From Streptomyces sp. F001 (GTDB lineage Bacteria; Actinomycetota; Actinomycetes; Streptomycetales; Streptomycetaceae), in NCBI RefSeq assembly GCF_004187715.1, contig NZ_QZWF01000002.1:1-64000 (forward strand): 64,000 bases of DNA, in the 5' to 3' direction. The stretch's first letter is position 1. Each line of letters starts with the position of its first letter. Under the pieces are notes generated by a model that saw only the letters and a list, made by a program, of their open reading frames with translations, did not search any database and was not told the origin of the DNA. Made by a program: the position numbers and the translations under genes. Below are positions 53,632-61,864 of the stretch, in pieces.

Positions 53632-55426
53632 GCGGCTGGCCGCGGTGCTCGCGCACGCCCGCGAGCACGTGCCGTTCTACGCCGGTCGTATCCCCATCGG
53701 CGACGACCCGTACCGTGTGCTCGCAACTCTCGCACCGTTGGACAGGGAGACGGTACGCAGGGCAGGCCACCGCCTGCACGCTCGCAACGGCTCGACGCAG
53801 GGTTGGCGCGCGACCCATACCTCCGGCACCACCGGCGAACCGCTGACGGTCGTCTTCAACCACCCACCGCAGGAGCTGGAGTTCAAGCTGCTCACCCGGC
53901 ACGCGGACCGCCTTGGTCTGCCGCAGGGCGCGGGGATCGTGCACTTGACACTCCACGCCCCCGGCCCCTCGCAGGCGATGGCGGCGCCGTGGGGCGACGG
54001 ACGGACGCTCACCAAGTGGAATCTGGCCCGGGTCTGGCAATGCCCCGACCCGGAGTTTCGGGGGGCGGTGCGATGGCTGGACGGGAAGGTGTTGACCGGC
54101 AAGCCCACCGTCCTGGACCTGCTGGCCGCCCGGGCGGACGCCGCACCGGCCGGTGTGATCGTGTCCGGCGAGACGCTGGACGCGCGGGCACGCGCGGGCA
54201 TCGGCGCCGGCCTGCATTGCCCGGTGAGCAGCCTGTACACGCTGGCGGAGGTCGGCATCGCCGGATCGGAGTGCCCGGACGGTGGCTACCACCTGGAGCC
54301 GGAGAGCGTGCACGGCGAGATCGTCGACGACGAGTTGGTCCTGACGCCGTTGGCCAACAGGGCCATGCCGCTGCTGCGGTATCGCACCGGAGACCGGGCA
54401 CGCTGGCTGCCCGCCGACTGCGGCTGCCTCCACCCGGGGCCGCGGCTGGAGCTGACGAGCACCCGCTCCCCTCGGCATCTGCTCACCACGTCAGGGCAGC
54501 CGGTGGAGCTGAGCCGCTTCCTGGAGACGCTGGGCGCACTGCCGGTGACACGTCTCGCGCTCAGCGCCGAGGGACCGGGCCGCGTCCGCATGGACTACAG
54601 CGCCGACGCACCGCTGACTCCGGTGAACCGGGAGCGGGCCGCGCGCCCGTTGCGAGCCGCACTCGGCCTGGACACCGAGGTGCGGTTCGTTCAGCACAAG
54701 GGCCCGCACTGGCCTGCGTCCGACGGACAGCCCACTAACCCCCCGCAGCCCGAGGTCGGCCTCGACCTGCTGGCCGACGACGTGGCGGCCTGGCTGGCCG
54801 CCTGGTTCACCGGGCGAGAACTGCGCCCGGAGGCGGTCGCGCTGACCGGAAGCGTCCTCACGCCCTCAGCGCGGACCAGGTTCAGTTTGGTGGACGTCAC
54901 GGTCATCAGCCCCGCGGCGCCGGACGAATGGGCGGACGTGGTCCGGGCGTTGCGGCGGGACCTGACCGCACTCCGCGTACACGTCGTCGACGCGCCCTCG
55001 GGGCTGGCGGCGTGCCGCCTGTCGGCCGAGGCGCGGGTAGTGCTCGGCCGACTGCCGGAGATCGCCTGGCCAACCCAGGCCGCCCTGGCAGCCGAAGGCC
55101 GCGCGTGGTGCCGCCAGGCGGCCGACACGCTGTGGGACAGGCTCACCGGCTCGCCCATCCCGCCCGCGGACACGCTGCGTACGGCCTATGTGGCACAGCA
55201 TCTGTCCGTAACGGCGTGCCGCTACCTGCACCTGGCATCGGGCGGACGGGAGACGGGCGCGGACGCCGTCCTCGCAGCCGAGTTGGACCCGGAGGAAGGC
55301 GCAACCGTCTTCGAGGCGGTCGCGGTCGCCCGCGAGCACCGCCCGCCACCGCCGGAGCCCGACGCCGGGCGGGACTACCTGCGGCAGGCGATGAGGCTGG
55401 TCGGGATGGTGGCCGCGGTGTTGTGA
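53603..55426 (+). CDS. PaaK/CapK-like adenylate-forming protein fused to a nucleotidyltransferase-like C-terminus
   Basis: A protein of about 607 aa. Residues 1-370 resemble phenylacetate-CoA ligase and CapK/F390 synthetase: VLAHAREHVPFYAGRI at the start, the AMP-binding loop THTSGTTGEPLTVVF (about 71-85), SSLYTLAEVGIAGSECP and LLRYRTGDRARWLPADCGC (about 258-275). Residues 390-607 differ: AVALTGSVLTPSARTRFSLV then DVTVIS looks like the GS-loop and first Asp of a nucleotidyltransferase, with Thr where the second Asp is expected, followed by helices. The start is uncertain; TTG at 53603 gives a proper N-terminus. Function is unknown. Confidence 0.6.
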   Translation: MISSPSSTPERLAAVLAHAREHVPFYAGRIPIGDDPYRVLATLAPLDRETVRRAGHRLHARNGSTQGWRATHTSGTTGEPLTVVFNHPPQELEFKLLTRHADRLGLPQGAGIVHLTLHAPGPSQAMAAPWGDGRTLTKWNLARVWQCPDPEFRGAVRWLDGKVLTGKPTVLDLLAARADAAPAGVIVSGETLDARARAGIGAGLHCPVSSLYTLAEVGIAGSECPDGGYHLEPESVHGEIVDDELVLTPLANRAMPLLRYRTGDRARWLPADCGCLHPGPRLELTSTRSPRHLLTTSGQPVELSRFLETLGALPVTRLALSAEGPGRVRMDYSADAPLTPVNRERAARPLRAALGLDTEVRFVQHKGPHWPASDGQPTNPPQPEVGLDLLADDVAAWLAAWFTGRELRPEAVALTGSVLTPSARTRFSLVDVTVISPAAPDEWADVVRALRRDLTALRVHVVDAPSGLAACRLSAEARVVLGRLPEIAWPTQAALAAEGRAWCRQAADTLWDRLTGSPIPPADTLRTAYVAQHLSVTACRYLHLASGGRETGADAVLAAELDPEEGATVFEAVAVAREHRPPPPEPDAGRDYLRQAMRLVGMVAAVL

Positions 55427-56183
55427 GCCTTCGCGAACGCCGGTCTGCGAGACGGGCGTTGGGAGAGCCAATCGAAGGATCATCAACGGGATCTTGTACA
55501 GGTGCCGCCGGGGTGTCGTGGCGGTGACTACCTGCACATTGCTCCCGCTCGTGGTCCGTCAACAGGTCCCACCAATTGACCATGGCCACGGAGACTAGGC
55601 AGCAGGAGCGTGAGGTTCACTGGCGGGCGGGTCTCTTCGACGGCTGATGCTCATAGCCCCGTCGGCGGTTTTGACCTGCTCTTGCCGTATGAATTCATTC
55701 ACCGCAGCCAGCGATTTGATTGCCACGATGCACGAATGAGTGTGAGTTCGTCCTGCTCGGTGATCAATCCACGTTTGTAATCCCCGGGAATTCGGGCACT
55801 TGGATTTTCGTCCAAGTAGGGCGCAGGGGGCGTGGCGGAAAATTCTGGTGGCGTTGCGGTAGATCAGGATGTCGTTCGGGCCCCAGTATGGCGTACGCGG
55901 TGAGCTGTCGCGATAGAGCGGGCGCTTAGAAGGCGCCTGGCGAGGGCGCGTCTGCTATGCCTCTGACCTGCTCTTACGTGATGGTCTGACCGGCCGTCAG
56001 TGAATCTTCCGGCGTTTTCGGGAAGGATCCCGGGGGTCCCGACTACTACTGGGTGCGTGACGGTCCGGCGTGAGGCCCTTCGAGCCCGGCTGCAATCGAT
56101 GCTGCGAGTTCTGAACTCTCGACCTCTTCCTCCTGAGCGAAGGGCACCCACGCTGCAGCTGCCAGGATCGGCATCTGCGCAGG
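55427..56183. other. Gene-poor region after the NTPase operon
   Basis: No confident gene. A minus-strand frame beginning MAMVNWWDLLTDHEREQ (ATG at 55589) has a protein-like start but then turns into a shadow of the ligase gene, so it may be a truncated remnant. TGACCTGCTCTT occurs at 55672 and again at 55963. A hairpin, ACTTGGA-TTTTCG-TCCAAGT (55798-55817), is the best candidate for a terminator or operator. AT content is higher than in neighbouring genes, which fits acquired DNA. Confidence 0.4.
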
Positions 56184-56462
56184 TCATGGGAGTGGTCTTC
56201 GTTGGTGTGGGATGGGCTTCGAGGGCTCTGGGAGAAGATCTTCTCCCAGAATTCTCCCGTGGGCAGCGGCGTACCGCAGTGGCAGCGCCGGACACTCCGC
56301 GTTGCTTCGTCCTGGCGGGGGCGCAGCACATCGAGGGCGCACTGGTTTGCCGATGGGACGAGTGACGGAACGGACCAGGTTGGGAAGTCTCTTGGCCCCG
56401 AGGAGGAGTATGACGCCGATGAGGATGATCGCGAGTTCTCTCAGTCCGAACATGGGGATCAT
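56184..56462 (-). CDS. tatA: TatA-like twin-arginine translocase protein with atypical tail
   Basis: A 92-aa protein starting MIPMFGLRELAIILIGVILL, i.e. a short N-terminal helix, then a hinge and amphipathic part (LGAKRLPNLVRSVTRPIGK). This is the TatA/E layout, in which the protein forms the pore of the Tat pathway. The ribosome site AAGGAGGA is just upstream. After residue about 45 the sequence (CAAPPPGRSNAECPALPLRY and on) loses the usual charged low-complexity tail and looks like a frame accident. It is a second TatA-like gene besides that at 62971, and is weaker. Confidence 0.6.
   Translation of the reverse strand: MIPMFGLRELAIILIGVILLLGAKRLPNLVRSVTRPIGKPVRPRCAAPPPGRSNAECPALPLRYAAAHGRILGEDLLPEPSKPIPHQRRPLP
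56228..56249. repeat. Perfect 22-bp palindrome centred on AGATCT
   Basis: The bases CTGGGAGAAG, AT and CTTCTCCCAG form an uninterrupted, exact 22-bp palindrome, inside the odd tail of the TatA-like gene. It could be a cruciform, a terminator for the minus strand, or an operator. No T run follows. Confidence 0.7.
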
Positions 56463-56594
56463 GTCTCCTCCTTGACCCGGGCTGGGTGCTGCCGAACGTA
56501 CTGGTGTGGCGGGGACAGCGATATCGCCGTCTCGGTCTGCGGTTGCCTGCCGACGGCTGAGAAACGATCCCTGGGCGTGCGGCAGCACCCCGCC

Positions 56595-57182
56595 CTACAG
56601 ATGCGGCGTGATGGAGGGCAGCAGGTCCTGGAAAGTGCGGCCGGTGGCAGGTTCGCCGATGGCCTTCATCTGCCAGCCACCGCCGCTCCGGTGAACCTTC
56701 GCCATGATCTGCGCGGTGTTGTTGCCGCCACCGGTGAGGGTGTAGCGGGCCAGTTCGGTACCCGTGGTCTCGTCGACCAGGCGGCAGAAGGCGTTCTGCA
56801 CCTCGGCGAAGGTCTGGCCGGTGAACGAGTTGACGTTGAAAACGATCTGGTCGACGTGGGCGGGGACGCGGGTCAGGTCGACGAGGATGGCCTCGTCGTC
56901 TCCTCCGGCGCCGGCGCCACCGGTGAGGTTGTCGCCCGTGTGCCGTACCGAGCCGTCGTCACTGACCAGGTGCTGGAAGAAGACGACATCCATCGGCCGG
57001 CCCTCGGCGATGAGTACGGCCGAGGCGTCCAGGTCGATGTCGTTTCCTCCGCCGGTGAGCTTGGCGAGGAAGCCTTTGCGTGGTGCGGCCTGCCAGCCCA
57101 GGCCCATTCGGACGGAGGTGAGGGCGTTGCCATCGGCCTTGCTCAGGCTGATCTGCTGGCCTTTGCTCAGGTTGATCGTCAT
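56595..57182 (-). CDS. TerD-family stress protein
   Basis: A 195-aa TerD protein: MTINLSKGQQISLSKADG, then NDIDLDASAVLIAEG (acidic calcium site), VVFFQHLVSDDGSVRHTGDN and IVFNVNSFTGQTFAEVQNAF. ATG at 57182 gives the standard start. TerD proteins are calcium-binding and belong to tellurite and general stress systems. Its C-terminus (FQDLLPSITPHL) is the usual end of TerZ/TerD-type proteins. It is 90 nt downstream of the membrane protein at 57272-57937 on the same strand. Confidence 0.88.
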   Translation of the reverse strand: MTINLSKGQQISLSKADGNALTSVRMGLGWQAAPRKGFLAKLTGGGNDIDLDASAVLIAEGRPMDVVFFQHLVSDDGSVRHTGDNLTGGAGAGGDDEAILVDLTRVPAHVDQIVFNVNSFTGQTFAEVQNAFCRLVDETTGTELARYTLTGGGNNTAQIMAKVHRSGGGWQMKAIGEPATGRTFQDLLPSITPHL

Positions 57183-57271
57183 GAGGGGGTTCTCGCTCTC
57201 GGCTTCGTAGGGAAGGTGTGGGGCTGCCCGATCAGCCGGTTTCATGGTTCGGGCTGGTGCGTAGCTGCTTG

Positions 57272-57937
57272 CTAGTCGGCTTGCGCGGGACTGCCGTTGG
57301 ATTCGGCGGTGGGGTCGGCAGGCGGCTGTGTCGTCGGTGCGGCAGGGCCGACGGATGGCTCCTCGCCTATGCAGCGGCGCAGGTAGGGCAGCATGCCGTG
57401 GGTCAGGAGGGCTCGCTGCCAGTCCAGCCGTGCCTGTTCGAGGCGGGCGGGCTGCACCGAGCCGCCGCGCCCACGCATCGCCGTGGTGAGCAGCGCAGTG
57501 AGAGCTGCGAGCGTGCTCGTGGCCGCGACAAGCGCCAGAACCCAGCCGGCGGTGACCAGCGATCCTGGCAATGTGCCTTGGATGTCGGCCAGCTGGAACA
57601 CATAACCGAGCATGAGGAGGATCGCGGCGGACGATGCGGCCCCTGGAGGCGTGAGTACGGCAACCGCAGGCAACAGGCTGCCGTCGGCATGGCCGCGCGA
57701 TGTGCCCGGCTGCGCAGACGTGTGCAGGGTGAGATACGTGCGGTATTCACGTTGTGCTGCGGCCGTGCTCTCGTCGGCGTTCGCGAGTGCCCTTGTGCGC
57801 AGGCGTGCGGCGGTTGGGCCGGTTGTGGTCGGATCGGAGCGCAGGGTGTTACGGATGTCCGGGGTGTTCAGCGCCAGGTGCAGTACGGCCTCGAAGTCCG
57901 GCCGGTCCTCGGGGCGGAGGGGGGACGGGGCGACCAC
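57272..57937 (-). CDS. Membrane protein of unknown function
   Basis: A 221-aa protein with two adjacent hydrophobic helices (residues about 100-120, AILLMLGYVFQLADI, and about 125-150, LVTAGWVLALVAATSTLAALT). The N-terminal part (PLRPEDRPDFEAVLHLALNT, TAARLRTRALANADE) and the C-terminal part (ARLDWQRALLTHGMLPYLRR) are helical and soluble. I know no family. GTG at 57937 is the start. Placement between two TerD genes on one strand suggests a stress-related role, perhaps anchoring the TerD proteins. Confidence 0.6.
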   Translation of the reverse strand: MVAPSPLRPEDRPDFEAVLHLALNTPDIRNTLRSDPTTTGPTAARLRTRALANADESTAAAQREYRTYLTLHTSAQPGTSRGHADGSLLPAVAVLTPPGAASSAAILLMLGYVFQLADIQGTLPGSLVTAGWVLALVAATSTLAALTALLTTAMRGRGGSVQPARLEQARLDWQRALLTHGMLPYLRRCIGEEPSVGPAAPTTQPPADPTAESNGSPAQAD

Positions 57938-58039
57938 GTGTTCTCCTGACGGGTAGAGGCGCTTCGGCAGGGACGGGTCTGGGACCGGCCGACCGGGCCC
58001 GCCTTTCGAGGGGCGAACCCGGCGGGGTGGGCGGCCTGC

Positions 58040-58615
58040 TCAGACGCCTACGCCGAAGTCGGCGGCGATGCCGGCCAGGCCGGAGGCGTAGCCCTGGCCG
58101 ACCGCGCGGAACTTCCACTCGGCGCCGTTCCGGTAGAGCTCGCCGAAGACCATGGCCGTCTCGGTCGAGGCGTCCTCGGACAGGTCGTAGCGGGCGAGCT
58201 CGGCGCCGCCTGCCTGGTTGACGATGCGGATGAAGGCGTTGCGGACCTGGCCGAAGCTCTGGCCGCGGTTCTCGGCATCGTGGATGGAGACCGGGAACAC
58301 GATCCGGTCGACGTCGGTGGGTACGGCCGCGAGGTTCACCTTGATGGCTTCGTCGTCCCCCTCGCCCTCGCCGGTGAGGTTGTCGCCGGTGTGCTCGACC
58401 GAGCCGTCCGGGCTGGTGAGGTTGTTGTAGAAGACGAAGTGCTGGTCGGACAGGACCTTGCCGGAGGCGTCGAGCAGCAGGGCCGTGGCGTCGAGGTCGT
58501 AGTCGGTGCCGGTGGTGGTGCGTACGTCCCAGCCCAGTCCGACCACGACGGCGGTCAGGCCGGGCGCCTCCTTGCTGAGCGAGACGTTGCCGCCTTTGGA
58601 CAGGGAAACTCCCAC
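58040..58615 (-). CDS. terD: TerD-family stress protein
   Basis: A 191-aa TerD protein with the complete family pattern: [41 protein letters not shown] (calcium site), [40 protein letters not shown] and a C-terminal [19 protein letters not shown]. It is the most canonical TerD of the three in this window. A palindrome TCTACA-ACAC-TGTAGA is 54 bp upstream of the ATG and probably regulates it through BlaI. Confidence 0.9.
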   Translation of the reverse strand: MGVSLSKGGNVSLSKEAPGLTAVVVGLGWDVRTTTGTDYDLDATALLLDASGKVLSDQHFVFYNNLTSPDGSVEHTGDNLTGEGEGDDEAIKVNLAAVPTDVDRIVFPVSIHDAENRGQSFGQVRNAFIRIVNQAGGAELARYDLSEDASTETAMVFGELYRNGAEWKFRAVGQGYASGLAGIAADFGVGV

Positions 58616-58668
58616 TGCGTACTCCTTCTCGATGCGTCAGGTCAGGGCCCGGAGGGGCTCGATGAAAA

Positions 58669-58684
58669 TCTACAACACTGTAGA
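58669..58684. promoter_or_regulatory. BlaI-type operator 1 (upstream of terD)
   Basis: TCTACA-ACAC-TGTAGA is a perfect 6-bp inverted repeat with a 4-bp spacer, located 54-69 bp upstream of the terD start. Two more perfect copies occur at 59041 and 62893, next to other genes in this cluster and to the blaI gene itself. Confidence 0.65.
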
Positions 58685-58706
58685 AGTGATGGCCTGGTGG
58701 CTCGGG

Positions 58707-58973
58707 TCAGTCGCGGGAGTTTCCGAAGAGGATGCGGTAGCCGATCAGCAGAACCAGGGCGCCCGCGATGGCCGAGCCCCACGTGGCGGCGTCGAAGAAC
58801 TCCCGCTCCACCGGTCGGTCGAGGAACTTCGTCGACAGCCAGCCTCCGATGAAGGCGCCCGCGATGCCGATGGCTGTCGTGCCGATGAGTCCGCCCGGGT
58901 CGCGTCCGGGCAGGATGGCCTTGGCGATCGCTCCGGCGAGAAGGCCCAGTACCAGCCATGCGATGACGCCCAT
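58707..58973 (-). CDS. GlsB/YeaQ/YmgE-family small membrane protein
   Basis: An 88-aa protein with three hydrophobic helices: GVIAWLVLGLLAGAIAKAI, LIGTTAIGIAGAFIGGWLST and IAGALVLLIGYRILF. This is the transglycosylase-associated (DUF GlsB) family, whose members respond to envelope stress and acid. ATG at 58973 follows GGAGAC. The palindrome at 59041-59056 is 68 bp upstream. It is a paralogue of the gene at 61584-61847. Confidence 0.85.
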   Translation of the reverse strand: MGVIAWLVLGLLAGAIAKAILPGRDPGGLIGTTAIGIAGAFIGGWLSTKFLDRPVEREFFDAATWGSAIAGALVLLIGYRILFGNSRD

Positions 58974-59040
58974 GTCTCCTGCTCTCCTTGTGTCGTTGCC
59001 ATCGGTGTGGCGCGGAACTGTATGTCCGGGCAGCCTATCT

Positions 59041-59056
59041 TCTACACTTTTGTAGA
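59041..59056. promoter_or_regulatory. BlaI-type operator 2 (between glsB and blaI)
   Basis: TCTACA-CTTT-TGTAGA, perfect inverted repeat with 4-bp spacer. It lies 68 bp upstream of the glsB gene and 95 bp upstream of blaI, so it may control both divergent genes. Confidence 0.65.
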
Positions 59057-59150
59057 TGACGTGATGATGGTCCGCGGTGCGGCGGGCGGACGTCGGGCGT
59101 CTATACGATGTCCGGTCGGACAACGGGCGGCAGCGGAAGGGAGACAGGAC

Positions 59151-59540
59151 GTGACGGATCACCGGCAGCGTTCCCGGCGTCGGGGGCAGGGTGAGCTGGA
59201 GGTGCTGGTCCTGTCGGCGTTGGGGGAGGCGGACGGGCCGGCGACGGCCGGCTGGGTGCAGGAGCGGCTGGGCGGGGATCTCGCCTATACGACGGTGATC
59301 ACGATCCTGACCCGGCTGCTGGCCAAGGGCGCGGTGACCCGGGAGCGGGTCGGCCGGTCCTTCGCGTGGACGCCGGCGTCGGACGAGGCGGGCCTCGCGG
59401 CGCACCGGATGCGCAGGGTGCTGGACGCCGAGAGCGACCGGGAGGCGGTGCTGGCCAGCTTTGTCACGGGCCTGGGGCCGGACGACGAGCGGCTGCTGCG
59501 CGACCTGCTGGGTCGGACCCGGAGCGAAGGGGAAGACTGA
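59151..59540 (+). CDS. blaI: BlaI/MecI/CopY-type transcriptional repressor
   Basis: A 129-aa repressor with a winged-helix N-terminal domain (GELEVLVLSALGEADGPATA, VQERLGGDLAYTTVITILTR, AVTRERVGRSFAW) and a short helical dimerisation end (AVLASFVTGLGPDDERLLRD). It binds inverted repeats as a dimer and is cleaved or released when its membrane sensor is activated. GTG at 59151 follows GGAAGGGAG. The next gene, 6 nt later, encodes an M56 protease, the normal BlaI-BlaR pair. Three perfect TCTACA-N4-TGTAGA palindromes nearby are its likely targets. Confidence 0.88.
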   Translation: MTDHRQRSRRRGQGELEVLVLSALGEADGPATAGWVQERLGGDLAYTTVITILTRLLAKGAVTRERVGRSFAWTPASDEAGLAAHRMRRVLDAESDREAVLASFVTGLGPDDERLLRDLLGRTRSEGED

Positions 59541-59546
59541 CATCTC

Positions 59547-60479
59547 ATGGGGGTCTTCGTCTTTCTGCCGCTGGTACTGCCGCTCACGGCCTGGCCGATC
59601 GCGCGCCTGGCCGAGCAGCACCTGCATCCGCGGGCCGCGACCCGACTGCTGACCGGCGTGGCCGCAATGATGGCGTCCTGCAGCACGGTGTGCCTGGGCC
59701 TGGTGATGGTGGTGGGCACCGCCCAACTGCCCGGCAACCCGCTGCCCGACGGCTGGTCGGACCCGGAGGTGCGGGCGGCGGTGCCGTACGACGAGGTAGC
59801 CGGGAAGGCCGCCATTCCCGCACTGTTCGCCGTGCTGCTGGCCTGCGGCCGGACCCTGTGGCGGCACGGCCGGGTGCGCCGCGGGGCTCATAGGGCGCTG
59901 GCCGGGATGCCCGGCACCGAGGTCGTCGTACTGCCCGATGGCGTCCCTTACGCGTACGCGCTGCCGGGAGGTGGCCGGGACCGGGTGGTGGTGACCACGG
60001 CCCTGCTGGACTGCCTGGAGCCGGCCGAACGCCGGGCGCTGTTCGCCCATGAGCGGGCGCATTTGGCCGCGCGGCATCACCGGTTCCTGCTCGCTGTCCA
60101 ACTCGCGGCCCAGGCCAACCCGTTCCTGCGTCCGCTGCGCACGGCCGTCTCCTACACAGCCGAACGGTGGGCGGACGAAGAGGCGGCTCAGAAGGTGGGC
60201 AGTCGCCGCACGGTGGCGCGCGCGATCGGCAAGGCGGCGCTCGTGTCCCGCGCCACTCCGGTACCCACGTTGGCGGGGCTCGCCGCACCGGGGCCGGTGC
60301 CGCGCCGGGTAACCGCTCTGCTCGGCCCGGCTCCCGTCGTGCGGAGCTGGCCCTCGGTGTTCACCACCGTGGGCCTTGCGGCGTGGGGTGCGGCCGCGGG
60401 TACGGCGGTATCGGCGATGTCGTCCGCGAACTCCGCGGTGACGATGTTCTTCATCCTGTACGCCGCCACGCCCCTGTGA
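59547..60479 (+). CDS. M56-family membrane protease (BlaR/MecR1-type, without sensor domain)
   Basis: A 310-aa membrane protein with N-terminal helices (residues about 1-20, 35-60 and 85-103) and a zinc protease domain: HERAH at 168-172, with a distal glutamate in SYTAERWADEE (about Glu206). One or two helices close the protein. This matches the BlaR/MecR1 protease part. There is no C-terminal penicillin-binding domain, so the signal it senses is not a beta-lactam through that domain. It overlaps nothing; 6 nt after blaI, in an operon with it. Confidence 0.85.
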   Translation: MGVFVFLPLVLPLTAWPIARLAEQHLHPRAATRLLTGVAAMMASCSTVCLGLVMVVGTAQLPGNPLPDGWSDPEVRAAVPYDEVAGKAAIPALFAVLLACGRTLWRHGRVRRGAHRALAGMPGTEVVVLPDGVPYAYALPGGGRDRVVVTTALLDCLEPAERRALFAHERAHLAARHHRFLLAVQLAAQANPFLRPLRTAVSYTAERWADEEAAQKVGSRRTVARAIGKAALVSRATPVPTLAGLAAPGPVPRRVTALLGPAPVVRSWPSVFTTVGLAAWGAAAGTAVSAMSSANSAVTMFFILYAATPL

Positions 60480-60623
60480 GCAGGCGTCGGCGCGGTCAGG
60501 CGTTGTCCACCGGCTGACCAGTGGGATCCGGCATCGGCCGGGCAAGCTCGGCGCATGCGCATCTTGCCGATGTGCATGCGCCGGGTAGGCGAGGGCCTGG
60601 AGAGGAGGGGGACCTTCCTGGGC

Positions 60624-61584
60624 CTACGCCACCTCGTGGGCCCGGTCCCGGGCCGTGGTGGAGGCGGTGTGAGCCGAGGTGTTCCCGTCGACGTGCGGCA
60701 GGGCCCGGAAGAGGCGGCCCGGCCACCAGAACCAGCGACCCAGGTCCAGGGCGAGGGCGGGCACCAGGACGGTGCGGACGAGGAAGGTGTCCAGGAGGAC
60801 GCCGATGCCGGCGAGGACGCCCATCTGGGCCATTGTCACCATCGGCAGTCCCGCGAAGATCGCGAAGGTGGCCGCCAGGACTATGCCCGCCGAGGTGATG
60901 ACGCCGCCGGTACTCGTCAGCCCTTCCAGGATCCCGCGTTCGTGGCCCAGCCTCCCGGTCTCCTCCTTCACGCGGTGCATGAGGAAGATGTTGTAGTCGA
61001 TGCCTAGGGCGACAAGGAACACGAAGCCCATCAGCGGGATCGACCAGTCGACGCCCGCGAAGTCCAGGACGTGCTCGAAGAGCAGGTTCGAGGCGCCGAG
61101 GGCCGCGAAGTACGACAGCACGACCGTGGCCAGGAGCAGGATCGGGGCGATGAGGGACCGCAGCAGGAGGATCAGTACGGCAAGGACGACGAGGAGCACG
61201 ATGGGGACGACCGTCGTCAGGTCGCGGTCGGCGGCTCGCTGGGTGTCGAGAGTCTCGGCGGTGGTGCCGCCGACCAGGGCGCCCATCGGGTTCACGGCTT
61301 CGCGGAGGTCGTCGATCGTGTCCTTGGCGGCCTGGCTGTCAGGCGCGTCCTTCAACACCACGGTCAGGTGGGTGAGTTCGCTGTCCGGTGTGTGGTCGGT
61401 GGCGTCCTCGACGCGGGCCACGCCGCCCACTGTCGCCGCGGCCTCCCTGACCTCGGCGGTCCGGTCGGTGTGGGTGACGATGTCCGCCGGGTCGGAAGCC
61501 CCCGACGGGTAGTGCGCCGAGATCCGCTCCTGTGCTGGCGGCGGCTGTTTCGGGTTTCCGCCGCATGCTGTGGAGTCGGCGAGT
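60624..61584 (-). pseudogene. 5'-truncated MMPL-family transporter
   Basis: Only the C-terminal part of an MMPL (RND-like) transporter is present: a piece of periplasmic domain (QERISAHYPSGASDPAD, TVVLKDAPDSQAAKDTID) and about six helices with GFVFLVALGIDYNIFLMHR, an MMPL signature. Full MMPL proteins have about 700-750 aa and twelve helices; here about 320 remain. The frame continues upstream to a TGA that is also the stop of the GlsB-like gene at 61584. No start is visible except GTG at 61430. It is probably a deletion product, though a short protein could be made from GTG 61430. Confidence 0.65.
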
Positions 61585-61847
61585 CAGCGACGCAGTTTGA
61601 CCTTGCTGACCGCGGCGACGCCGAGGGCCGCGAGGCCAATCTGGAAGAGCCACTCGACCCAGTCGACGCCCTCGGTGTCGGCGACGTCGAGGCCGGAGGC
61701 GATGCCGGTGCCGATGAGCGCGGCGATGATGCCGATCGCGATCGTCCAGAGGACGCCGATGCGCTGGCGGCCGGGGACGACGAGCCGGCCGAGGAAACCG
61801 ATCACGATGCCGATGACGATCGCGCTGATGACGCCTGAGATCTCCAC
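61584..61847 (-). CDS. GlsB/YeaQ/YmgE-family small membrane protein, second copy
   Basis: An 87-aa protein with three helices: VISAIVIGIVIGFLGRLVVPG, VLWTIAIGIIAALIGTGIAS and WLFQIGLAALGVAAV. It is a paralogue of the one at 58707-58973. GTG at 61847 is preferred because GGGGTGG is upstream; a TTG at 61868 would overlap the stop of the channel gene (TTGA) and could be coupled to it. It lies 18 nt downstream of the channel gene, so they probably form one transcript. Confidence 0.78.
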   Translation of the reverse strand: MEISGVISAIVIGIVIGFLGRLVVPGRQRIGVLWTIAIGIIAALIGTGIASGLDVADTEGVDWVEWLFQIGLAALGVAAVSKVKLRR

Positions 61848-61864
61848 GAGCGGTATGCCACCCC

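Noticed and set aside
55143..55589. Minus-strand frame starting MAMVNWWDLLTDHEREQ
   Set aside because: Only the first 20 or so residues look protein-like; the rest is antisense to the PaaK-like gene. Kept only as a possible remnant.
56000..56365. 121-codon plus-strand frame opposite the TatA-like gene
   Set aside because: No recognisable features and antisense to the TatA-like gene.
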